DNA of 64,000 nt from an uncultured Lachnospiraceae bacterium (GTDB lineage Bacteria > Bacillota > Clostridia > Lachnospirales > Lachnospiraceae): positions 1-64,000 of the forward strand of contig CAJTVQ010000014.1 of the NCBI GenBank assembly GCA_910579935.1, given 5' to 3'. A program made the position numbers and the translations under genes. The notes beneath the pieces were generated by a model, which did not search any database, was not told where the DNA came from, and saw only the letters and a list, made by a program, of their open reading frames with translations. Positions within the stretch are counted from its first letter, which is position 1. Each line of letters begins with the position of its first letter. Positions 50,680 through 58,245 of the stretch are shown here, in pieces.

Positions 50680-52098
50680 ATGAAAGAGAACAATACCTTT
50701 GAGAATCGTCCGGTGACGATGAACGAGAAGAACAATCTGCTGGAAATTGAGGAACACATGTATATTTTGGATGACGTGGAGAAGCCGAATGTGTTCCGTA
50801 ATATGTTTCCTTATTCCGAAATACCGAAGATTCCGTTCAATGATAGAATCGTTCCGCATAATATGCCGAAGGAAATCTGGATTACGGATACGACATTCCG
50901 GGACGGACAGCAGTCGCGAGCGCCGTATACGACGGAGCAGATCGTGACGATCTATGATCATCTTCATAAGCTGGGCGGGCCGAACGGGATGATCCGTGCC
51001 AGCGAATTCTTTTTGTACAGTAAAAAGGACAGGGATGCGGTCTATAAGTGTATGGAGCGGGGATATGAGTTTCCGGAGGTGACCAGCTGGATCCGTGCAA
51101 GCAAAGAGGATTTCAAGCTGGTGAAGGAAATCGGAATGAAGGAAACGGGAATCCTTGTAAGCTGTTCGGACTATCATATTTTCCTGAAATTAAAGATGAC
51201 GAGAAGACAGGCGATGGAGCATTATCTGAGTGTGATCCGTGACTGTCTGGAAGAGGGCATCAGTCCGCGCTGTCATTTGGAAGATATTACAAGGGCGGAC
51301 ATTTATGGCTATGTGGTGCCTTTTTGTCTGGAATTAATGAAGCTTATGGAGAAATATAAGATACCGGTTAAGGTGCGCGCCTGTGATACGATGGGATACG
51401 GTGTGAATTATCCTGGTGCGGTTATCCCAAGAAGCGTACAGGGAATCATTTACGCGATACATACCCATGCAGGTGTGCCGCATTCCCTGATCGAATGGCA
51501 TGGGCACAATGATTTTTATAAAGCAGTGTCGAATTCCACGACTGCCTGGCTGTATGGTTGTGCAGGTATCAATACATCCCTTTTTGGAATCGGAGAGCGG
51601 ACAGGCAATACGCCGCTGGAGGCGATGGTGTTCGAGTATGCACAGCTGAAAGGCAGTCTGAACGGTATGGATACGACCGTGATCACCGAACTGGCGGATT
51701 ATTACGAAAAAGAAATCGGCTATCAGATTCCTCCCAGGACTCCTTTTGTCGGGAAAAATTTTAATGTGACGAGAGCAGGAATTCATGCGGACGGGCTGTT
51801 GAAAAATGAAGAGATTTATAATATATTTGATACAGAGAAATTCCTGAACCGCCCGGTGCTGTGTGCGGTAAGCAATACTTCGGGACTGGCCGGCATTGCC
51901 CACTGGATGAATACTTATTACAAGCTGAAGGGAGACGGGCAGCTGAATAAAAATTCACAGCTGGTGCAGGAGGTGAAGAAGTGGGTGGATGAAGAATATG
52001 CTTCCGGAAGGGTAACGGTGCTGACAGATGAAGAGCTGGTTGCACAGATCGGCAGAATATGCGAAAAGCTGGGAGTGGATAACGAAACATTCCAATGA
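50680..52098 (+). CDS. Re-citrate synthase-like enzyme (HMGL/isopropylmalate synthase family)
   Basis: A 472-residue TIM-barrel enzyme with ITDTTFRDGQQSRAPYT, SASE-type loop, the RACDTMGYG strand, and the metal motif EWHGHNDFYKAVSNS. It lacks the LeuA regulatory C-terminus. Its size, N-terminal extension (EEHMYILDDVEKPNVFR) and pairing with isocitrate dehydrogenase point to the Re-face citrate synthase of anaerobic Clostridia. That would make citrate from oxaloacetate and acetyl-CoA for glutamate synthesis. 2-isopropylmalate or homocitrate synthase are alternatives. GGGAGG precedes ATG 50680. Confidence 0.8.
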   Translation: MKENNTFENRPVTMNEKNNLLEIEEHMYILDDVEKPNVFRNMFPYSEIPKIPFNDRIVPHNMPKEIWITDTTFRDGQQSRAPYTTEQIVTIYDHLHKLGGPNGMIRASEFFLYSKKDRDAVYKCMERGYEFPEVTSWIRASKEDFKLVKEIGMKETGILVSCSDYHIFLKLKMTRRQAMEHYLSVIRDCLEEGISPRCHLEDITRADIYGYVVPFCLELMKLMEKYKIPVKVRACDTMGYGVNYPGAVIPRSVQGIIYAIHTHAGVPHSLIEWHGHNDFYKAVSNSTTAWLYGCAGINTSLFGIGERTGNTPLEAMVFEYAQLKGSLNGMDTTVITELADYYEKEIGYQIPPRTPFVGKNFNVTRAGIHADGLLKNEEIYNIFDTEKFLNRPVLCAVSNTSGLAGIAHWMNTYYKLKGDGQLNKNSQLVQEVKKWVDEEYASGRVTVLTDEELVAQIGRICEKLGVDNETFQ

Positions 52099-52139
52099 CG
52101 GTCTGTATTAGAATTCTGGAATAGGGGTTAGGAAAAGAA

Positions 52140-52838
52140 ATGGGAAGTTATGATGTAAAGCAGGAAGTAAACGACAAATACTCTTTGAGGGGACGTGTCT
52201 TCAACAAGATACGGGAGGATATTTTGAGCGGCAAGTACAAAGAGCACGAAGAACTGAGGGAGGTGGCCATAGGAGAAGAACTGGGAGTCAGCCGTACCCC
52301 GGTAAGGGAAGCGTTCCGGCAGCTGGAGCTGGAAGGACTGATTCAGATTGTGCCGAACAAAGGGGCATATGTGACAGGCATAACAGCGAAAGACGTAGGA
52401 GATATCTACATGATCCGCTCCAAACTGGAAGGCTTGTGTGCCAGATGGGCTACCGACCATATCACGGAGGAACAGCTGGAGGAACTGGAGGAAAATGTAT
52501 ACCTTGCAGAGTTCCACGCAAAGAAGGGCCATTTGGACCAGATGGCGGAACTGGATAACCGCTTCCACCAGATTCTCTACGAGTCCTGCAACAGCAAACA
52601 GCTGGCCCGCCTGCTGGTGGACTTCCATGAATATGTACTGCGGGTAAGAAGAAAAACACTGTCCAACGGCAGCAGGGGAAAGGTATCCAACAACGAACAC
52701 CGCCAGATCATGGAAGCAATTAAAGCCAAAGATAAGGACAGGGCAGAAGCCCTCGCAAACGAACATATCGTCAATGCTTATGACAATATGGTAAAAAACG
52801 GATTGTATGAAATTTACGAAAAAGAGGAAGAAATTTAA
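52140..52838 (+). CDS. GntR family regulator with FCD domain
   Basis: A 232-residue FadR-type regulator. The winged helix covers residues 15-75 (RVFNKIREDILSGKY, LGVSRTPVREAFRQLELEGLI, VPNKGAYV). The FCD effector domain follows, with the metal-ligand pattern in RSKLEGLCAR, ELDNRFHQILY and NEHRQIMEAI. It lies between the citrate-synthase-like gene and icd. The palindrome at 50575-50586 is a likely operator, so it probably represses this operon in response to a carboxylate. The effector is unknown. Confidence 0.92.
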   Translation: MGSYDVKQEVNDKYSLRGRVFNKIREDILSGKYKEHEELREVAIGEELGVSRTPVREAFRQLELEGLIQIVPNKGAYVTGITAKDVGDIYMIRSKLEGLCARWATDHITEEQLEELEENVYLAEFHAKKGHLDQMAELDNRFHQILYESCNSKQLARLLVDFHEYVLRVRRKTLSNGSRGKVSNNEHRQIMEAIKAKDKDRAEALANEHIVNAYDNMVKNGLYEIYEKEEEI

Positions 52839-52856
52839 CCATGGAACCGTAAAACG

Positions 52857-52944
52857 GCATCCAACCGGACAGTCCCCAGAGCAGCTTATGGCTGCGGAGC
52901 GGACAGAAGCTGTTCTGCCGACAAGGGGCTGTCCGGTTGGATGC
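52857..52944 (+). ncRNA. Branched hairpin between gntR and icd
   Basis: GCATCCAACCGGACAG-TCCCC (52857-52877) pairs with GGGG-CTGTCCGGTTGGATGC (52925-52944) along about 20 bp. Inside, GCAGC-TTATG-GCTGC and a CAGAA/TTCTG hairpin form two side stems. No T-tract follows, and the icd ribosome site lies 12 nt beyond. It may be a processing or attenuation structure setting icd expression. Confidence 0.55.
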
Positions 52945-52967
52945 GGAACTGGAATAGGAGAATGAAT

Positions 52968-54173
52968 ATGGAAAAAATTAAGATGACAACCCCCCTTGTA
53001 GAGATGGACGGAGATGAGATGACAAGAATCCTTTGGCAGATGATAAAGGATGAGCTGCTGCTGCCCTTCATAGATCTGAAGACAGAGTATTACGACCTCG
53101 GTCTGGAGCACCGCAATGAGACAAACGATCAGGTGACGGCAGATTCCGCAGAAGCAACAAAAAAATACGGTGTTGCCGTAAAATGCGCCACCATTACCCC
53201 CAATGCAGCGCGCATGACCGAATATAACCTGAAAGAAATGTGGAAAAGCCCCAACGGAACCATCCGCGCGATTCTGGACGGAACAGTATTCCGTGCTCCG
53301 ATTAAAGTAAAAGGGATAGACCCCTGTGTAAAAAACTGGGAAAAACCCATCACCATTGCCCGTCATGCATACGGTGACATATACAAAAACGTAGAGATCA
53401 AAGTCCCCGGCGCAGGAAAGGCGGAACTGGTCTATACCGCGGAAGACGGAACCGTTACGCGAGAAACCATTCATGAATTCAAGACCCCCGGCATTATTCA
53501 GGGCGTACATAATACAGATGCTTCCATCGGCAGCTTTGCCAGGGCATGTTTTAACTATGCGCTGGATACAAAACAGGATTTATGGTTCGGTGCAAAGGAT
53601 ACCATCTCCAAGAAATACGACCATAACTTCAAAGACATTTTCCAGGAAATCTATGATGCAGAATATAAAGAACACTTTGAGGCAGCCGGAATTGAATATT
53701 TCTACAGCCTGATCGACGACATCGTGGCCCGCGTAATGAAAGCGAAAGGCGGATTTATCTGGGCGTGCAAAAATTATGACGGCGATGTAATGAGCGACAT
53801 GGTATCCTCCGCATTCGGCTCCCTTGCCATGATGACTTCCGTTCTGGTATCACCCACCGGAGTATACGAATACGAAGCGGCTCACGGAACCGTGCAAAGA
53901 CATTACTACAAACACCTGAAAGGAGAAGAAACCTCCACCAATTCAGTTGCCACTATCTTTGCATGGACCGGCGCACTGCGCAAACGCGGCGAACTGGACC
54001 ACATCAAAGAACTGACAGAATTTGCAGATAACCTGGAAAAAGCAACACTGGCCACCATCGAGTCCGGCAGAATGACCAAGGATCTGGCGCAGATTACCAC
54101 ACTGGAAAACGTAACGGCGCTAAGCAGCGAAAACTTCATCAAAGAAATCCGAAAAACCCTGGAGACAATGTAA
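52968..54173 (+). CDS. icd: Isocitrate dehydrogenase (NADP+), homodimeric type
   Basis: It oxidises isocitrate to 2-oxoglutarate and supplies glutamate precursor and NADPH. The 401 residues follow the eukaryote-like homodimer subfamily: TPLVEMDGDEMTRILW at the start, ATITPNAARMTEYNL, KSPNGTIRAILDGTVFR, then IDDIVARVMKAKGGFIWACKNYDGDV and EAAHGTVQRHY. AGGAG is 7 nt before ATG 52968. It follows gntR within the citrate-synthase operon. No aconitase gene is in the window. Confidence 0.95.
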   Translation: MEKIKMTTPLVEMDGDEMTRILWQMIKDELLLPFIDLKTEYYDLGLEHRNETNDQVTADSAEATKKYGVAVKCATITPNAARMTEYNLKEMWKSPNGTIRAILDGTVFRAPIKVKGIDPCVKNWEKPITIARHAYGDIYKNVEIKVPGAGKAELVYTAEDGTVTRETIHEFKTPGIIQGVHNTDASIGSFARACFNYALDTKQDLWFGAKDTISKKYDHNFKDIFQEIYDAEYKEHFEAAGIEYFYSLIDDIVARVMKAKGGFIWACKNYDGDVMSDMVSSAFGSLAMMTSVLVSPTGVYEYEAAHGTVQRHYYKHLKGEETSTNSVATIFAWTGALRKRGELDHIKELTEFADNLEKATLATIESGRMTKDLAQITTLENVTALSSENFIKEIRKTLETM

Positions 54174-54229
54174 AAATACCCATATCTAAATACTTTATCC
54201 GGAAATAGTTTCCGCATAAACATATGAGG

Positions 54230-54547
54230 AAATCCATCTTCCGTTTTCGGTGTGCAGACGGGGCTGTCAGCGGTTCGGGGACGGGCGGACTGTGCGGGGA
54301 ATGGAAATCTGACTGCAGAAAAGGGATATTTCTAACTGTTTTCACCGGCAGGAGGCTTGTCAACGGCGGCTGAACTCCTTCACTTCGTTCAGTCAGACAA
54401 CGCCGCCTGAAATGACAATCCTCCTGCCGGTGAAAGCAGTAAGAAATATCTCCTTTTTTTGAACAGATTTTCCATCTCCCCGCACAGCCCGCCCGTCCCC
54501 AAACCGCTGACAGCCCCGTCTGCACACCGAAAACGGAAGATGGATTT
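54230..54547. repeat. 318-bp near-perfect palindrome between convergent icd and ABC-F genes
   Basis: The left arm starting AAATCCATCTTCCG at 54230 is mirrored by the right arm ending CGGAAGATGGATTT at 54547. Arms are about 150 bp each with scattered mismatches, centred near 54388 on CTGAAC/GTTCAG. The right arm has seven T residues after AGAAATATCTCC (to about 54461), so the inner hairpin can stop icd transcription. No protein is encoded, no terminal duplication is evident, and it fills nearly all of the gap. Confidence 0.85.
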
Positions 54548-54560
54548 ACGGCCAACACCG

Positions 54561-56498
54561 CTATTCCCCAGCCTCCAGCACCTCCCACCGTTCCATAAGC
54601 TGTTCCAGTTCCGCGGCAATCCCCTCCTTCTCCCTGGAAAGTTCCTGCAATTTCGCAACATCCGTACAGACCTCCGGCCGGCTCATTTCCCCATCAATCT
54701 CAGCATCCCGCTGTTCCAGGTTTTCAATCCGTTCTTCCAGCCGCTTCAATTCATTTTCCCTCTTACGCTGTTTCGCCTGCAATTCCTTCTGTTCTTTCCA
54801 GTTCAGTTTGGCAGCGGATTCTTTTTCCCCCGTACCGGAAGGTACAGGGGCGGAAGACGGACTGCCGTCAGCCATTTGCGAGGAGAGGGCAAGCTGCTGC
54901 TTTTTTTCCAGGTAATAATCATAGTTCCCCAAGTAATTGGTCAGCGTATGGCCGGATAATTCCAGAATACGGCTGGCCGTACGGTTAATGAAATAACGGT
55001 CATGGGATACATACAGAACCGTTCCGGTATAGCCGTTCAGGGCATCCTCCAGAATTTCCTTGGAGGTAATATCCAAATGGTTGGTAGGCTCGTCAAGAAT
55101 CAGAAAATTGGATTCCGAGAGCATAAGCTTGGCAAGGGAAACACGCCCCCGCTCCCCGCCGCTCAGAGCTTTGATCTGCTTGAACACATCCTCGCCGGTG
55201 AATAGAAAAGCGGCAAGGGTATTACGAATTTCCGTATTGTTCAGTGACGGATATTCATCCGAAATCTCTTCGAACAGCGTCTTCTCCATATGCAGGACAT
55301 GATGTTCCTGATCATAGTAACCGATGTGCACATTGGTTCCAAGACGCAGAGAACCGCTGTCGGCAGGAAGCAGGCCGTTGATGATTTTTAAGATCGTGGT
55401 CTTTCCCGTGCCGTTGTCTCCGATAATTGCCACATGTTCCCCTTTTTTGATATCGAAACCGATATCCTGGAATAACGAAAGGGAAGCAAAGGATTTGGAC
55501 AGGTTTTCCACATGCAGCACATCGTTGCCGCTGGTATATTTCGGTTCCAGGGAGATATGCATATCCGTGTTGGCTTCCGTGGGCTTTTCAATGCGTTCTA
55601 TCTTATCCAGCATTTTTTCACGGCTTTCGGCGCGTTTGACGGATTTTTCACGGTTAAAAGATTTTAATTTGGTAATGACTGCCTCCTGGTGTTTGATTTC
55701 CCGCTGCTGGTTTAAGTATGCCTTCCATTCGGCAGCGCGCAGCTGTTCCTTTTTTTGGGCATAGCTGCTGTAATTGCCGGTAAAGATGGAAGCCCTGGTT
55801 TGGTCGATTTCGATGATTTTGTTTGCAATGCGGTCTAAAAAATAGCGGTCATGGGAAACGATGATGACCGCGCCCTTATAATTCATCAGATAGGTTTCCA
55901 GCCATGTAATGGAGGACATATCCAAATGGTTGGTCGGTTCGTCCAGCATGATCAGGTCCGGCCTGAGCAGAAGCAGTTTGCCCAGAGCCACACGGGTTTT
56001 CTGACCGCCTGACAGGGTGGAGACGGGTTTGTCAAATTCTTCTTCGGTAAAGCCCAGTCCTTTCAGCACTCCGGTCAGTTCGCTCCGGTAAGAATAGCCG
56101 CCGTCGGATTCAAAGCGGTGGGTAAGCTGGGAATACAGTTCCATGAGCCGCTCCAGTTCTTTTCCATCCACCGCTTTCATCTGAAGTTCGGTTTCCCGAA
56201 TGCGCGTTTCTAACGTAATCAGTTCCTGCTTTACGGTCAGCAGTTCTTCGTAGATGGTATTTTCCGTATCCACGGACTGGTGCTGGGCCAGATAACCGAA
56301 GGTTTTGTCTTTGGACAGCGTTACGATGCCCTCGTCCGGCTGCATGTCTCCCACGATAATTTTCAACAGCGTAGTTTTCCCTGCCCCGTTGATGCCGACG
56401 ATGGCGGCTTTGTCGTAATCTTCAATATGGAACGATACGTTTTTTAATATATTTTTTTCATTAAATGCCTTTGAAATATTCTGGCATGATAAAATCAT
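54561..56498 (-). CDS. ABC-F family ATPase (YdiF/Uup-like)
   Basis: A 645-residue soluble protein with two ABC domains and no membrane part. Walker A motifs are GINGAGKTTLLK and GDNGTGKTTILK. Signatures are LSGGQKTRVALGKLLL and LSGGERGRVSLAKLML; Walker B motifs end LDEPTNHLD in both. A charged linker joins the domains. The last 90 residues form a coiled coil rich in Glu, Lys and Arg (WKEQKELQAKQRKRENELKRL). ABC-F proteins act on the ribosome E site in translation or antibiotic protection. The C-terminal coil fits the housekeeping YdiF/Uup group rather than a clear resistance type. Confidence 0.92.
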   Translation of the reverse strand: MILSCQNISKAFNEKNILKNVSFHIEDYDKAAIVGINGAGKTTLLKIIVGDMQPDEGIVTLSKDKTFGYLAQHQSVDTENTIYEELLTVKQELITLETRIRETELQMKAVDGKELERLMELYSQLTHRFESDGGYSYRSELTGVLKGLGFTEEEFDKPVSTLSGGQKTRVALGKLLLLRPDLIMLDEPTNHLDMSSITWLETYLMNYKGAVIIVSHDRYFLDRIANKIIEIDQTRASIFTGNYSSYAQKKEQLRAAEWKAYLNQQREIKHQEAVITKLKSFNREKSVKRAESREKMLDKIERIEKPTEANTDMHISLEPKYTSGNDVLHVENLSKSFASLSLFQDIGFDIKKGEHVAIIGDNGTGKTTILKIINGLLPADSGSLRLGTNVHIGYYDQEHHVLHMEKTLFEEISDEYPSLNNTEIRNTLAAFLFTGEDVFKQIKALSGGERGRVSLAKLMLSESNFLILDEPTNHLDITSKEILEDALNGYTGTVLYVSHDRYFINRTASRILELSGHTLTNYLGNYDYYLEKKQQLALSSQMADGSPSSAPVPSGTGEKESAAKLNWKEQKELQAKQRKRENELKRLEERIENLEQRDAEIDGEMSRPEVCTDVAKLQELSREKEGIAAELEQLMERWEVLEAGE

Positions 56499-56577
56499 GG
56501 CAATGTCCTCCCTAAGAAATCATATTTATCCGCTGATCACATTTATTTTAGCGGTGATAAAACCTGCTGTCAATTCA

Positions 56578-56606
56578 TTGACATTATTTTTGCCACCCAT
56601 TATAAT
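56578..56606 (+). promoter_or_regulatory. Promoter of rex
   Basis: TTGACA (56578-56583), a 17-bp spacer and TATAAT (56601-56606), a perfect sigma-A consensus. rex starts 72 bp downstream. Confidence 0.88.
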
Positions 56607-56677
56607 AAATACATTAGGGTCCAGCCGGTATATTATAAAAAAGCCGGGCCTGCTTTTAAGGAACAGGGGGAGGCGCT

Positions 56678-57340
56678 GTGGAAGAAAAAGAAATCTCACA
56701 GGCGGTCATCAGCCGTTTGCCGCGCTATTTCCGGTATTTGGGAGAACTCAGGGATCAGGGGATCGAGAGAGTATCTTCACAGGAACTCAGCGATATTATG
56801 AAAGTGACCGCTTCACAGATCAGACAGGATTTTAACAATTTCGGAGGTTTCGGACAACAGGGATATGGCTATAACGTAGAGTACCTGTTTCAGGAAATCG
56901 GAAAGATATTGGGATTAGATCAGAATCATAATCTGATTATCATAGGAGCCGGAAATTTGGGGCAGGCACTGGCCAATTACGGGAATTTTGAGCGCAGGGG
57001 CTTTTTATTCCGCGGAGTTTTTGACAGGAATCCCCAGTTATACGGGAAAAAAATACGGGATGTGGAAGTGCAGCCCATGGAACAGATCGAGCAGTTTGTG
57101 AAATCGAACAACATTGATATTGCGGTGCTGGCCATTCCGAAAACAGAGGCGGAGAGAGTGGCAGAACAATTGGTTGGCTATGGCATTAAGGGAATTTGGA
57201 ATTTTGCCCATGTGGATCTGAATGTGCCGGAGGAAGTTCAGGTGGAAAATGTCCATTTATCTGACAGTTTGATGAAGTTGTCCTATAATATCAACCGATT
57301 TCACGCCGGCGGTGACGGTAGGTCAGATATTCCGCAGTAA
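56678..57340 (+). CDS. rex: Redox-sensing transcriptional repressor Rex
   Basis: Rex senses the NADH/NAD+ ratio and represses fermentative genes. The 220-residue protein has the winged helix (ISRLPRYFRYLGEL, SSQELSDIMKVTASQIRQDFNNFGGFGQQGYGYNV) and a Rossmann domain (LIIIGAGNLGQALANY, FDRNPQLYGKKI). The start is GTG 56678 with GGGGAGG before it. It has its own consensus promoter. Confidence 0.95.
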   Translation: MEEKEISQAVISRLPRYFRYLGELRDQGIERVSSQELSDIMKVTASQIRQDFNNFGGFGQQGYGYNVEYLFQEIGKILGLDQNHNLIIIGAGNLGQALANYGNFERRGFLFRGVFDRNPQLYGKKIRDVEVQPMEQIEQFVKSNNIDIAVLAIPKTEAERVAEQLVGYGIKGIWNFAHVDLNVPEEVQVENVHLSDSLMKLSYNINRFHAGGDGRSDIPQ

Positions 57341-57423
57341 TGTGCGTTTTATGCGCAGCGCGGGACATACTGCCGGTTCGGGGAGACAGCAGCAGACAGT
57401 TTGCGGCAGAAGGGGAGAGGAAT

Positions 57424-58125
57424 ATGGCAAAGTCAGAAGATACATTCCGGCAGGCGCTGGCAGGTAAAAAAATACCGGTGCTGACGTTGGACAATAAATG
57501 GCATCAGCTTTTTACGCAGGCACAGGCGGAGATACCGGCAGAAGTACGGCGCGGGGAAGAAAAACTGAATGAACTTTTGAAAAGGCAGGGAAAACTGAAT
57601 ACCGAGTCGAAAGAGATACGGAAGCTGAAAAAGAAGCTGATGGCGGAAATTATGGAATTGGCGGATGAGGCGGGAGGAAATCCTGACGCGAAAACCAAAA
57701 AAAAGATGGAGGAAAAGCAGCGGTTAATTAACGACTGCAACCAGAAGCTGGAAGACTATGCAGACGAACTGAAGGTGCTTCCAGGAGAGATTGACAGCGT
57801 GAATTATAAATTGATGCTTGCGACCATGGATATCTGCTACCATACGATAGCAGAGAATACGAGGGACATTGATTTAATTAACGACTGGGTGAAGAACGTC
57901 CGGGTAGAGATTAAGAAAAATCTGGTGCGCAAGGAAGACAGGGAAAAATCCAATTTTGACCTGTATTCTTATATGCATGATATTTTCGGCGCCGAAGTGA
58001 TTGAGATATTTGATATGAAATATAATCCGGAAGAGCGGAAGAAGGCGCAGGAATTAAAAAAGAAGACAGCCGCGGGTGCAGGAAAAGCAGGAGCGGCCGG
58101 AAAACCGGGCGTGATGAAAACATGA
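57424..58125 (+). CDS. Conserved hypothetical coiled-coil protein
   Basis: I do not recognise this 233-residue protein. It is soluble, highly charged and mostly helical. The start has a short conserved-looking ALAGKKIPVLTLDNKWHQLF, then coiled coil to about 140 (EVRRGEEKLNELLKRQGKL, EIRKLKKKLMAEIMEL). A later SYMHDIFGAEVIEIFDMKYNPEE block precedes a Lys/Ala/Gly-rich tail. GGGGAGAGG supports ATG 57424. It is between rex and nnr and ends at a terminator. Similar proteins seem confined to Clostridia, in my judgement. Confidence 0.65.
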   Translation: MAKSEDTFRQALAGKKIPVLTLDNKWHQLFTQAQAEIPAEVRRGEEKLNELLKRQGKLNTESKEIRKLKKKLMAEIMELADEAGGNPDAKTKKKMEEKQRLINDCNQKLEDYADELKVLPGEIDSVNYKLMLATMDICYHTIAENTRDIDLINDWVKNVRVEIKKNLVRKEDREKSNFDLYSYMHDIFGAEVIEIFDMKYNPEERKKAQELKKKTAAGAGKAGAAGKPGVMKT

Positions 58126-58140
58126 TAAAAGACAAAAGGC

Positions 58141-58174
58141 AAATGCGTCAGAACAGTGGTTTGGACGCATTTTT
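58141..58174 (+). terminator. Terminator after the coiled-coil gene
   Basis: AAATGCGTC (58141-58149) pairs with GACGCATTT (58164-58172) and is followed by further T residues. Confidence 0.75.
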
Positions 58175-58245
58175 CTGATTCCGATGTCAGGGTGCCGGTT
58201 CGGAACTGCACTTTGCGCGAAGCGGGTAAAAGGAAGGGATACAGG

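Noticed and set aside
52128..53510. 460-codon open frame on the minus strand opposite gntR and icd
   Set aside because: It runs antisense to two well-supported genes, is full of Phe, Cys and His in a pattern typical of reversed coding sequence, and matches no family. Treated as a shadow.
54459..54959. 166-codon open frame spanning the palindrome and the end of the ABC-F gene
   Set aside because: Half of it is palindrome arm and half is antisense to a clear coding region; Pro/Phe-rich and without ribosome site.
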